From positions 1-64,000 of the forward strand of contig CAADGY010000306.1 in assembly GCA_900696665.1 (NCBI GenBank): a stretch of DNA of 64,000 bases, read 5' to 3'. This DNA comes from an uncultured Acidobacteriota bacterium. GTDB lineage: Bacteria > Acidobacteriota > Terriglobia > Bryobacterales > Bryobacteraceae. The position numbers and the translations under genes are program-made. The notes beneath the pieces are model-generated. The model did no database searches, was not told the origin of the DNA, and saw only the letters and a list, made by a program, of their open reading frames with translations. Shown here piece by piece: positions 54,751 through 62,981 of the stretch. Numbering within the stretch: position 1 is the first letter of the stretch; every line of letters begins with the position of its first letter.

Positions 54751-56002
54751 TTACCGTCCCTGGCGATTTCGAGATGCGCACGCGGTCGACGCGGAATTCA
54801 TTGCCTGCGACCACCTCCAGGCGGATGCCCTCGCGCTCCACCGCTTCGCCGGGCTGCGGCACCCGCCCCAGCCACTCGGCGACAAGACCGCCGACCGTGG
54901 TGGATTCCGTTTCCTCTTCCGGCCGGAAATGCAGCAGATCGTAGAGATGATCCAGGTCGAAGCTGCCGGAGACAAGATAAGTGTTTTCCGCGATCTTCTC
55001 GATGTCCCTGGTGGGTTCGTGCTCGTCGTGGATCTCTCCGAACACCTCCTCCACCAGGTCTTCCATGGTGGCCAGACCCGCCGTGTTTCCGTATTCATCG
55101 ATGACGACGGCCATATGCGTCCCGTCCTCCTGCATTTCGCGGAACAGGTCGTGAACCCGCTTGGTTTCCGGCACGGATTTGATGGGCCGTATCAGTTGGG
55201 CCAGGGGCACCTTGTCGCGGTCTTCCGCCTCGATCTCGAACATGTCGCGCACGTGAATAAACCCGATGATCTGGTCGATCGAGTTCTCAAAAACGGGGAT
55301 GCGCGAGTATTGTTCGTTGATAACCAGTTGACGGAGACCCTCCAGGGTCTCGTCCTGCGAGATCGCCACAATGTTGGGCCGGGGAGTCATGACTTCGCGA
55401 ACGGTCTTATCTCCGAAGGCCACGACAGACTCGATGAGACGGCGGTCGTCCTTTTCAAAGATTCCTTCCTCCTCCCCCGCCGAAATCAGCGCGTCGATAT
55501 CCTCGTTCGACCTGCCGTTTTCATCCCGTTTGGCTTCCGGCTCGCCCAACTCGGCCAGCGACTGCAGAAATCCGAAGAGGATCGTGAAGGGCTTCGCGAC
55601 CAGCGCAAGCAGCTTGAGCAGCGGCAGCAGGGGCAGCAACCAAGTCCCGCCGGTTTTCCGGTACAGCAATTGCGGTCCGAGATAAGCGCACGCGACCATT
55701 ACGAGGAAAGAGAATACGGCAGCTTCGAGAATGGCCAGGCCGGGAGCGACGCCTGGTATCGCTACTGCCAGCAGGACGATCCCAAGCAGCAGTAACAACG
55801 TGTGCTTCACCAGCGAGAAGGCGAGCGCGCCGGTGTCCGTCTTGAGGCCGAGCCGGTCTTCGAGTGTCTCCTTGAAGAAAACCAACGCAGGCGACTCTCG
55901 TGTGCGAAGGCGCAGAGATTCCAGGTAGAGATGCTGAACGAAGGTACACAGCAGCAGCAGGAGAGCGAGCACCACCGCGGCAACCAGCAGAGCCGCTATC
56001 AT
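54743..56002 (-). CDS. CNNM/CorC-type membrane protein with CBS pair
   Basis: 419 residues. An N-terminal hydrophobic region with about three to four helices (LLVAAVVLALLLLLC, HTLLLLLGIVLLAV, FSFLVMVACAYLG) is followed by two CBS domains (residues about 205-330; MTPRPNIVAISQDETLEGL, IIGFIHVRDMFE) and a C-terminal CorC_HlyC domain (FDLDHLYDLL, TVGGLVAEWLGRVPQPGEAV). Family members act in magnesium/cobalt efflux or in regulating membrane transport, often labelled hemolysin C. The start ATG overlaps the ybeY stop (ATGA), and the stop overlaps the era start. It occupies the position of E. coli ybeX. Confidence 0.93.
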   Translation of the reverse strand: MIAALLVAAVVLALLLLLCTFVQHLYLESLRLRTRESPALVFFKETLEDRLGLKTDTGALAFSLVKHTLLLLLGIVLLAVAIPGVAPGLAILEAAVFSFLVMVACAYLGPQLLYRKTGGTWLLPLLPLLKLLALVAKPFTILFGFLQSLAELGEPEAKRDENGRSNEDIDALISAGEEEGIFEKDDRRLIESVVAFGDKTVREVMTPRPNIVAISQDETLEGLRQLVINEQYSRIPVFENSIDQIIGFIHVRDMFEIEAEDRDKVPLAQLIRPIKSVPETKRVHDLFREMQEDGTHMAVVIDEYGNTAGLATMEDLVEEVFGEIHDEHEPTRDIEKIAENTYLVSGSFDLDHLYDLLHFRPEEETESTTVGGLVAEWLGRVPQPGEAVEREGIRLEVVAGNEFRVDRVRISKSPGTVNA

Positions 56003-56448
56003 GACCGGCTCCGTTCAATCAGGGCCGGGGGAAGATCCAGCTTTCTGCGCCACCGCGCCTCTGTGCGGGCCATCCGTCCACGATCTTTCACGTGATCCAT
56101 GCCGAGCAGATGGAGAAGGCCATGCAGCATCAGGATTCCGATTTCCTGATCCACACCATGACCGAAGTCGCGCGCCTGCTCCGCCGCGCGTTCCACCGAG
56201 ATGGCGATCTCGCCGAGATATTCAGCCCGGTCCGGGGATGGGAAAGACAGAACGTCGGTGGGGTAATCCCTCGCAAGAAAATCGCGATTCAGCCGTCTCA
56301 ACTCGCGATCATTGGTGAGCAGGCATTCAAACCGCCGGCCTCCCGCCACTTCGGCTTCCAGCCGTTCCGCAAATGCCCGAATGCGTTTCCGCGGCAGGCC
56401 CACAACAGTGCGGCGGAATAGAACCGGGCCATCATCGGTGTCAGACAT
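55999..56448 (-). CDS. ybeY: Endoribonuclease YbeY (rRNA maturation)
   Basis: A 149-residue zinc endoribonuclease needed for 16S rRNA 3'-end processing and ribosome quality control. The H-G-x-L-H-L-x-G-x-D-H motif reads HGLLHLLGMDH (H109, H113, H119), so all metal ligands are present. PTDVLSFPS and YLGEIAIS are also typical. The ATG at 56448 is used, with GGATGAG upstream; a GTG two codons earlier is possible. It starts 13 bases after the phoH stop and overlaps the corC-like gene by four bases. Confidence 0.95.
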   Translation of the reverse strand: MSDTDDGPVLFRRTVVGLPRKRIRAFAERLEAEVAGGRRFECLLTNDRELRRLNRDFLARDYPTDVLSFPSPDRAEYLGEIAISVERAAEQARDFGHGVDQEIGILMLHGLLHLLGMDHVKDRGRMARTEARWRRKLDLPPALIERSRS

Positions 56449-56461
56449 TGGCACTCATCCG

Positions 56462-57511
56462 TCAGGCAGCGGGAACCACGCCGGAGGAGACGCCGTCGAT
56501 CATCGGGACAAGCGGCGTCTCCGCCTGTCCGTCGCCGAGCTTCAAGGACAACTGCCGGCCGGCACCGCTGTTTTCGTAGTACCGCTCATAGGCTTTGACG
56601 ATCTTCTGAACCAGCGTGTGGCGAACGACGTCGCGCTCATCGAACTGCACAAAACTGATGCCCTCAACCCCGCGCAGCACATCGGCCGCATCCAACAGGC
56701 CGCTGCGTTTTCCGGGCGGCAGGTCAATCTGGGTGAGGTCACCATTTACCACCATCTTCGAGTTGAACCCCTGCCGGGTCAGAATCATCTTCATCTGCTC
56801 CGGTGTGCTGTTCTGGGCTTCGTCGAGGATGATAAAGCTGTCATTCAGGGTGCGCCCACGCATGAAGGCGATCGGCGCTACCTCGATGACGTTCCGCTCC
56901 AGCAACTTCTCCACTTTGTCTACTTCCAGCATGTCGTAGAGAGCATCATAGAGCGGGCGCAGGTATGGATCGACTTTCTCTTGTATCGTACCCGGCAAAA
57001 ATCCGAGCTTCTCACCGGCCTCTACCGCGGGCCTGGTAAGAATGATTCGCGTTACCCGTTTACTTAGGAGCGCCGATACACCCATCGCGACAGCAAGATA
57101 GGTCTTACCCGTACCGGCGGGTCCGATGCCGAATACCAGATCGTTCCGCTCAATCGCTTCGAGATAGCGGCGCTGGTTGATGGTCTTTGGCGCAAGCGCT
57201 TTTTTACCGAAATTGCGCTGCTTGCCGCTGACCACAAGTCCCCGGAGTGTAACTTCCGGGTCTCCAGTCACAACGCGGAGGTAACTGTTAAGATCACCGT
57301 TCGAGAAAACATACCCTTCTTTTACGAGGCCGGCATAATCTTCCAGAATGCTGGCCGCACGGATTGCGTTCGGCTCGTCACCTTCGATTTCGAGCGTGTC
57401 GTCCACCAGTACTGCCTGCACACCGAGACCGGATTCGAGTAGGCGGATATTTTCGTCGCGGGTCCCGAAAAGGGATTCGATGCCGCGGCTAATCTGCACG
57501 CTAAGTTTCAT
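56462..57511 (-). CDS. phoH: PhoH-like ATPase (YbeZ)
   Basis: A 349-residue PhoH family P-loop ATPase, proposed to act with YbeY in RNA processing. The N-terminal KH-like part (residues about 1-100) precedes Walker A GPAGTGKT (130-137), Walker B-like FIILDEAQNSTPEQMKMILTR and the VNGDLTQIDLPPGKRSGL sensor block. Length and order are as in E. coli YbeZ. It is the first gene of the minus-strand block; a 236-base gap separates it from the divergent 2Fe-2S gene and should hold its promoter, though no clear box was identified. Confidence 0.95.
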   Translation of the reverse strand: MKLSVQISRGIESLFGTRDENIRLLESGLGVQAVLVDDTLEIEGDEPNAIRAASILEDYAGLVKEGYVFSNGDLNSYLRVVTGDPEVTLRGLVVSGKQRNFGKKALAPKTINQRRYLEAIERNDLVFGIGPAGTGKTYLAVAMGVSALLSKRVTRIILTRPAVEAGEKLGFLPGTIQEKVDPYLRPLYDALYDMLEVDKVEKLLERNVIEVAPIAFMRGRTLNDSFIILDEAQNSTPEQMKMILTRQGFNSKMVVNGDLTQIDLPPGKRSGLLDAADVLRGVEGISFVQFDERDVVRHTLVQKIVKAYERYYENSGAGRQLSLKLGDGQAETPLVPMIDGVSSGVVPAA

Positions 57512-57747
57512 TGATGCTTATATGAATTTGACCTGGCTGACATTTGCAGATGCAAACAGGGATTTGGACGGTAAAATAGGGACCTGCTGAGCCGGAGATT
57601 GCAAGTGATACTTCTAAAGACGACATCCGCTGGCGCGGACCAGTCTCGAACATCCTGCATTAGTATAACATGAGAGATCCTTTAGAAACTATGTTTTTGC
57701 CAGCTACCTATCTTGAACAACACACGTTCCTGAGGTAGGAATGCTAT

Positions 57748-58239
57748 ATGCCTCTCTCTGGCACGCCCCGAATCCGGAAACTACATGTGAATGGGCGGGA
57801 AGCCTCGCTTGATGCCGAACCCAACCGGACACTGCTAAGCGTTCTGCGCAATGACCTTGGCTTGACCGGTGCGAAGTATGGCTGTGGTGAGGGGTTATGC
57901 GGAGCCTGCACGGTCCTGGTGGACGAGGCATCCGTGCGCGCTTGCATTACACCTGTCAAGGCAGTGGCCGGAAAACGAATCACCACAATTGAAGGGTTAG
58001 CGCAGCAGGATCGCCTCCACCCAGTGCAACAGGCTTTCCTCGACACGGGTGCGTTTCAATGCGGTTACTGCACACCTGGGATGATCCTGTCCGCGGTCGC
58101 TTTGCTGCGGGAAAATCCAACACCAGGTGAAGCAGAGATCAAGGACTCCCTTGAAGGAAATATCTGCCGGTGCGGCGCCTATCTGCGAATCGTAGCGGCA
58201 GTCCGCCTGGCGGCAACGGGTAAGGCAGCCGGGCAATGA
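57748..58239 (+). CDS. 2Fe-2S small subunit of a molybdenum hydroxylase (isoquinoline 1-oxidoreductase type)
   Basis: A 163-residue electron-transfer subunit. The plant-type ferredoxin cluster is bound by C46, C51, C54 and C66 (YGCGEGLCGAC). The second cluster is bound by C105, C108, C140 and C142 (CGYCTPGM, NICRCGAY). This is the usual small subunit of IorA/xanthine dehydrogenase-like enzymes that hydroxylate heterocycles or aldehydes. A GAGGTAGGA site precedes the ATG. The stop overlaps the ATG of the partner gene (ATGA), but that partner is a decayed remnant here, so this subunit probably lacks its catalytic mate or uses one encoded elsewhere. Confidence 0.9.
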   Translation: MPLSGTPRIRKLHVNGREASLDAEPNRTLLSVLRNDLGLTGAKYGCGEGLCGACTVLVDEASVRACITPVKAVAGKRITTIEGLAQQDRLHPVQQAFLDTGAFQCGYCTPGMILSAVALLRENPTPGEAEIKDSLEGNICRCGAYLRIVAAVRLAATGKAAGQ

Positions 58240-58840
58240 CCACTCAACCCTGCTTCGACGCCGAATGCTACGAGTTGGCGGAAAACGCCACCTACCGGTT
58301 TCCGCTGAGCCGGCCGGACCACTCCGGCCATGCCGCAATTTCGCAGGGCGGCGGCGACGGCAAGTGAGTTTCTACCCTACACAGCTTGCAAGGAATGGAA
58401 TGCCGGGCAGGAAACACTTGTAAGCTCCAACGGACTGGTTCGCGATTCGGCGAGCGGCAGATCCGCCACCTACGGACAGCTTGCGAAAGACGAAGCTGTA
58501 CTCTAGGCCGCCCTTGCCGATGCGCCCGTTACCCCTGCGGACGATTGGCGGTGCTCGGAAAGCCGATTCCGAGAGTAAACGGGCGCTCGTTTGCAACGGG
58601 GAGCCATCGCTTCACGGACGATATCGCGGCGCCGCAGATGGCGGTGGGGAAGGTTCTGCTGCGCCTACGCTCCATTGGTGCCACACTCGGGTCCCTGGAT
58701 TCGAGCGCGGTTCCCAAAGCGGATGCGGCCGTCGTGGCAGAGAAAAATTTTTCCGGCGCCGCCGCCGGAATCTACGAAAGGCTCAATCGAAGAGGGCATG
58801 GCGGCAGCGGATACCAGAATTTCCGCTGCCTATACCAATA
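58236..58840 (+). pseudogene. Decayed molybdopterin large subunit (IorB-like) remnant
   Basis: Fragments of the large catalytic subunit lie in shifting frames right after the 2Fe-2S gene. The first piece (58236-58367) starts MTTQPCFDAECYELAENATY and ends at a TGA after 43 residues. A second piece near 58330-58550 in another frame (SGRSATYGQLAKDEAVL, then a TAG at 58504) corresponds to a region some 100 residues further on in the family, implying an internal deletion. A third piece (about 58550-58775) contains LGKPIPRVNGRSFATGSHRF and DDIAAPQMAVGKVLL. A fourth (about 58775-58835) has GSIEEGMAAADTRISAAYT. At least two frameshifts, one in-frame stop and a deletion are needed, and the C-terminal two-thirds of the roughly 700-residue subunit, including the cofactor-binding parts, are missing. 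Confidence 0.8.
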
Positions 58841-59195
58841 GGGGAGTGAATCTTAATTACAGCCACGGAAAGCACAGCTCCCCCGAACTGGACGGTTGCC
58901 CGTGTACACGCGACGGTCTCCGCGGGCAGCCATCAGTCTGGGCCAGCCATTTTTCATGACGGAGGAATGGGGTGGAGGTTGATGTGGGCCACCGGACCCG
59001 AACTCCAGTTTCTGACTGGAGCTGGAGGCGCAACTGCTACCGCGGGAATTAACTGTCAGAGTGCACCCACCGTACGGCGTGTCCATCTAATATCCGGACG
59101 GTACGGGGAGAACGCCGGCGGCGGGTCTCCGGGAAAGGCAGTTCACCATCCGGCCCGCGTCGAGGGCGAACTCGGGCGGGGGATGGGGACTGAGA
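58841..59195. other. Non-coding interval, probable pseudogene debris
   Basis: About 350 bases between the last recognisable piece of the large subunit and the convergent PEP-CTERM gene. Open frames are short and without ribosome sites; products do not resemble the missing parts of the subunit convincingly. I see no RNA gene, repeat or terminator. It may hold unrecognisable remains of the pseudogene. Confidence 0.45.
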
Positions 59196-60038
59196 CTATC
59201 TCTGTGGTCTACGTCTGCCGAGAAACACGACCAGGCCCACGCCCGCCAGCAATAACAGCGCAGAGGAGGGTTCCGGAACCACCCCTTCATCGTCGTCAAT
59301 CCTGCTCCGGGTTGCTAGACTCAGAATCCGCCCGCTCGCATCTACATCGACAATCTGCATTCCAAACGTAGCTGCGAAAACATTGTGCGATGCGTTTCCG
59401 TTGACGTCCGAGTTGGCCAGTCCGAGCGAAGCCCCGAATGCCGTCACCGTAAAACCAGTCTCGTTCTGATTCACCTGCGGCGCCGTGACGACGAAGGGAA
59501 GGTAGCCGTAGGCCGTGGCACCCGACGTCAACTGCGCCTGTGAATTGCTGTTAGCCATGGCGTAAATGCCGCCGCCATGGTTCAGGAAAGAAATGATATC
59601 CGCGGACCGGCTGTTCAGGATATTCAACTCCGCAGCCGTCAGCACACCGCCAAAATCGGAGGCCACGACAATGGCGCCATACTTGGTTCCCAACAGATCC
59701 AACTCCGATGCGAGCGTCGCGGCGTCGTGATGCTCGAAATCGGTTCCGGCCGAGTAGCCGCTGGCCACGATGCCGTTAACGCCATTCACGTGCCCTCCGG
59801 GCGGTGAGATCTTCGATTCGACAAAAAGAAACTTGTCCGCCCCACCGGCGACGTAGGGGTTGAACGCCGCATCCATCGTGTAGCCGATGGCAATGGTGTT
59901 GATATTGCGTGCGCCGCTCAGGTTGCCCCCCAACTGGGCATGGAAATCCGGATCGTGTCCGGTGAGGAAAATCGATCCACCGAATGCGCTGGACGCTAAC
60001 ATCAGAGCCAGCGCACCCATCATTGCCGAACGAGTCAT
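59196..60038 (-). CDS. PEP-CTERM sorting-domain secreted protein
   Basis: A 280-residue exported protein. The N-terminal signal is MMGALALMLASSAFGGS. The C-terminal 27 residues carry VPEPSSALLLLAGVGL followed by a hydrophobic span and RRRPQR, the tripartite PEP-CTERM anchor processed by exosortase. The body (LTGHDPDFHAQLGG, FLNHGGGIYAMANSN) resembles a DUF4350/ThuA-like type of secreted domain, but I cannot name it surely. A GGGGGTGCG site precedes the ATG. No exosortase or EPS cluster is in the window. Such proteins are usually surface-displayed in Acidobacteria and other EPS producers. Confidence 0.88.
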   Translation of the reverse strand: MTRSAMMGALALMLASSAFGGSIFLTGHDPDFHAQLGGNLSGARNINTIAIGYTMDAAFNPYVAGGADKFLFVESKISPPGGHVNGVNGIVASGYSAGTDFEHHDAATLASELDLLGTKYGAIVVASDFGGVLTAAELNILNSRSADIISFLNHGGGIYAMANSNSQAQLTSGATAYGYLPFVVTAPQVNQNETGFTVTAFGASLGLANSDVNGNASHNVFAATFGMQIVDVDASGRILSLATRSRIDDDEGVVPEPSSALLLLAGVGLVVFLGRRRPQR

Positions 60039-60155
60039 TACGCACCCCCAACGGAACCCAGTCTGCCCGTTTCTGGCAGGTGCATCAATGCTATCACAAT
60101 TCCAGGAAGTTGCAGCCTTTTTTTTTCAACCGGCCGTGACACAGGGTTACGGGAG

Positions 60156-61259
60156 CTATCCGATTCGATCTGCCGCCTGGATCAGGGCCCGAATATATCC
60201 ATAGGCGAACGCAAATGCCTGGAACCCTCCCTTGTCATCGGGATGGTGCGGAACGTGGTCCGGCATCATCATGTAGGGGTAGCCCACGTCGCGGTATACG
60301 GTCATCGCCCGTACGAAATCAATATCGCCTTCGTCGGGGTAGACTTCCTGGAAATCGTCGCGCTTGCCGCGGATATTGCGGAAATGTACGTTGAAAATCT
60401 TTTTGCGCGAGCCGAAGTAGTGAATTACATCGTAAATCTCTTTGCCCGGATCCTGTAACATCTCCGAGACGGTTCCCTGGCAAAAGTTCAGGCCATGATA
60501 GGGACTCTCACGAATCGAAACGAATCTCTTCAACCCGTCCACCGTCCCGAGCACGGCGTCAACTCCCTGAAAACCTTCCGGCGGCACACCCGGATCGTGC
60601 GGGTGGCACGCCATCCTGATTTTGTATTCGTTAGCAACCGGTATTATGCGATCCAGGAAGTAGGTAATGCGCTCCCAGTACAGGTCCGCCGGCACACGCC
60701 CCGCCCGTGTTTCCGGCGCGAACTTGCCGGAAGTCTTCGCTTCCTTGAGGCGCCATGTGCTGTAAGTGGAACCCCCGCGGCCCGGTGTCCGTTCAGTGCG
60801 CAGAACCCCCAGGATACTCATGTTGTACTTGATGGCCGGAACTCCGGCTTTGGCACAGTTGCGGATCATGTTCTGGACATGCTCGATGTCCCGGTCCCGG
60901 TCCGGGCTCTGCCCGAGCATGATGGCAGGCCGGGGGGTACGGTCGATGTGAGTCGATGCCAGAAACGAAGGCGCGATCATGTCCAGGCTGACGCCGTTCC
61001 TTTCGCAGCGGTCCCGCAAGCGGGACAGGTCCTCCACGGAATAGTAGCCCTTGTTCCCGGGGTCTTCCGGGTAACCGCAGATGTGCTCCACCGAATGGCG
61101 CTTGAAAAACTGGAGCCTGCGGTCGTCCGTTGGCCCGCTCTGGCATCCCAGTTTCATCAGTGCGCGCTTCGGCGGACCCGCCTGCATGGAAAACGCGGAT
61201 GGAACGGCCCCAGCCAGCGCGGCTCCAGCCGATACGGTAAGAACTTGTCTGCGCTTCAA
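60156..61259 (-). CDS. Secreted mannonate dehydratase-like TIM-barrel protein
   Basis: 367 residues starting at TTG 61259, with AAGGAG eight bases upstream. The leader MKRRQVLTVSAGAALAGAVPSA suggests export. The barrel has the order of UxuA elements: MACHPHDPGVPPEGFQG, LNFCQGTVSEML, KIFNVHFRNIRG, DEGDIDFVRAM and YPYMMMPDHVPHH. Mannonate dehydratase converts D-mannonate to 2-keto-3-deoxygluconate in uronate catabolism. Export of such an enzyme is unusual, and many similar exported paralogues in Acidobacteria and Planctomycetes are of unknown substrate. Divergent from the fucosidase gene. Confidence 0.8.
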   Translation of the reverse strand: MKRRQVLTVSAGAALAGAVPSAFSMQAGPPKRALMKLGCQSGPTDDRRLQFFKRHSVEHICGYPEDPGNKGYYSVEDLSRLRDRCERNGVSLDMIAPSFLASTHIDRTPRPAIMLGQSPDRDRDIEHVQNMIRNCAKAGVPAIKYNMSILGVLRTERTPGRGGSTYSTWRLKEAKTSGKFAPETRAGRVPADLYWERITYFLDRIIPVANEYKIRMACHPHDPGVPPEGFQGVDAVLGTVDGLKRFVSIRESPYHGLNFCQGTVSEMLQDPGKEIYDVIHYFGSRKKIFNVHFRNIRGKRDDFQEVYPDEGDIDFVRAMTVYRDVGYPYMMMPDHVPHHPDDKGGFQAFAFAYGYIRALIQAADRIG

Positions 61260-61365
61260 CGGCGTTACTCCTTAAAAGATCTTTTCGGCACTCTACCACG
61301 CCGGGCAGGCGGCGCGAAACCGCTTCGGGTATGCCCGTGATGTGAAACAATATTTCCGTTACAGG

Positions 61366-62835
61366 ATGAATCGCCGGACATTTCTCGTCTCCCCGCTGGC
61401 TTGCGTTCCGGCATCGGCGCTTCACGCACAACCACTCGCGCCCTTCGGAGCGGCGCCGTCGCCACGGCAAATGCGCTGGCACGCCCTCGAGCAGTACGCG
61501 TTTCTGCATTTCACCGTAAACACGTTCACGGATAGAGAATGGGGTTACGGCGACGAAGATCCGGACCTGTTTAACCCTACGTCGTTCGACGCCGGCGCCA
61601 TTGCGGGTGCGCTGTCGGCGGGCGGCATGAAGGGCGTTATTCTCACCTGTAAGCATCACGACGGTTTTTGTCTCTGGCCGACGAAGACTACACAGCACTC
61701 CGTCCGCAGCAGCAAGTGGCGGAACGGAAAAGGTGATGTCGTAGGGGAGATCTCCAAGGCCGCGCGAGAGCATAAACTTCAATTCGGCGTCTACCTGTCG
61801 CCCTGGGATCGCAACACGCCGCTTTACGGCGGCCCGAAGTACGTCGAAATGTACCGCGCGCAATTGCGCGAGTTGTTGACACAATACGGTCCGGTTTTCG
61901 AAGTCTGGCACGACGGCGCCAACGGGGGCGACGGCTTCTACGGCGGCGCTCGCGAGAAGCGCACCATCGACAAGCGAACCTACTACGATTGGCCCGGGAC
62001 GTGGGATTTGATCCGGAAGCTCCAGCCGGATGCGGTCATCTTCAGTGATATCGGCCCGGATGTTCGCTGGGTTGGAAACGAAAAAGGGGTCGCCGCCGAA
62101 ACCTGTTGGGCTACCATTTCGCCGGTTGGTGCGGACGGTGGACCTCCGGCTGTCGGCGATGTCCGGCAGAACGATAATCAGACCGGGCATCGTAACGGCA
62201 GGCAGTGGCTGCCCGCCGAATGCGACGTGTCCATCCGTCCGGGGTGGTTCTGGCATGAGCGCGAAAACGGCAAGGTCAAAACCCCTGCTCAGCTCTTCGA
62301 TCTCTATTTGAAGTCCGTCGGGCGCAACGCGAGTTTCCTGTTAAATGTGCCGCCGGACCGGCGTGGCTTGCTGCATGACAACGACGTGAAGTCGCTGGCC
62401 GCCTTCGGCGCAATGCTGCGCGATACGTTCGCGCGCAATCTCGCCAACGGGGCGAAGCTGCAAGCCTCGAGTGTGCGCGGCGCAGCATACCGGCCGGAAA
62501 ATCTGCTGGACGGCATCCGCGGCACGTACTGGGCGCCGCGGGAAGGGATACGGAATCCGGAGGTGATCTTCGAACTTCGCCGCCCAGAGACATTCGACAT
62601 CGTTCGCGTGCGCGAGGCAATCCAGTTTGGGCATCGCGTGGACTCGTTCGCCGTCGATATATTCAGAGGCAACGCATGGGTGCGTTGTGCGGAAAGCACC
62701 AGCATCGGCGCTTGCCGCCTGATCCTCCTGCCCGAACCGGTGACCGCCGGCCGCGTGCGGCTGCGAATCACCAAGGCTGCCGCGCCTCCCGCGCTGGCCG
62801 GGTTCGGGTTATATCGAACTTCGCAGCCCGGCTGA
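61366..62835 (+). CDS. Secreted alpha-L-fucosidase (GH29) with C-terminal F5/8-type domain
   Basis: 489 residues from the ATG at 61366 (MNRRTFLVSPLACVPASALHA, a Tat/Sec leader); an in-frame GTG at 61342 is the alternative. The GH29 barrel is evident: WHALEQYAFLHFTVNTFTD, LTCKHHDGFCLWPT with the His pair at 97-98, and FEVWHDGANGG with the nucleophile D183. The general acid is not identified with certainty, as it varies in GH29. The last 110 residues (YRPENLLDGIRGTYWAP ... RVRLRITK) form a galactose-binding-like domain. It should release fucose from glycans outside the cytoplasm. Divergent from the mannonate dehydratase-like gene. Confidence 0.9.
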   Translation: MNRRTFLVSPLACVPASALHAQPLAPFGAAPSPRQMRWHALEQYAFLHFTVNTFTDREWGYGDEDPDLFNPTSFDAGAIAGALSAGGMKGVILTCKHHDGFCLWPTKTTQHSVRSSKWRNGKGDVVGEISKAAREHKLQFGVYLSPWDRNTPLYGGPKYVEMYRAQLRELLTQYGPVFEVWHDGANGGDGFYGGAREKRTIDKRTYYDWPGTWDLIRKLQPDAVIFSDIGPDVRWVGNEKGVAAETCWATISPVGADGGPPAVGDVRQNDNQTGHRNGRQWLPAECDVSIRPGWFWHERENGKVKTPAQLFDLYLKSVGRNASFLLNVPPDRRGLLHDNDVKSLAAFGAMLRDTFARNLANGAKLQASSVRGAAYRPENLLDGIRGTYWAPREGIRNPEVIFELRRPETFDIVRVREAIQFGHRVDSFAVDIFRGNAWVRCAESTSIGACRLILLPEPVTAGRVRLRITKAAAPPALAGFGLYRTSQPG

Positions 62836-62981
62836 ACGCCTCGGAACGATTCGCGCTGATGTATTCTGTAAGAGAATCGCAATAGTTCATGGAATCGTTG
62901 CATCCCGCCTGGTGATCACCCGCTCGGGCTGAGATGGATTCACCTCACAGTTTGTGAAAACGCTATAGGAGTACGACAGTC

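Noticed and set aside
60793-62256. 487-codon minus-strand open frame spanning the mannonate dehydratase-like and fucosidase genes
   Set aside because: It is antisense to GH29 and out of frame with the dehydratase-like gene; both real genes carry diagnostic motifs.
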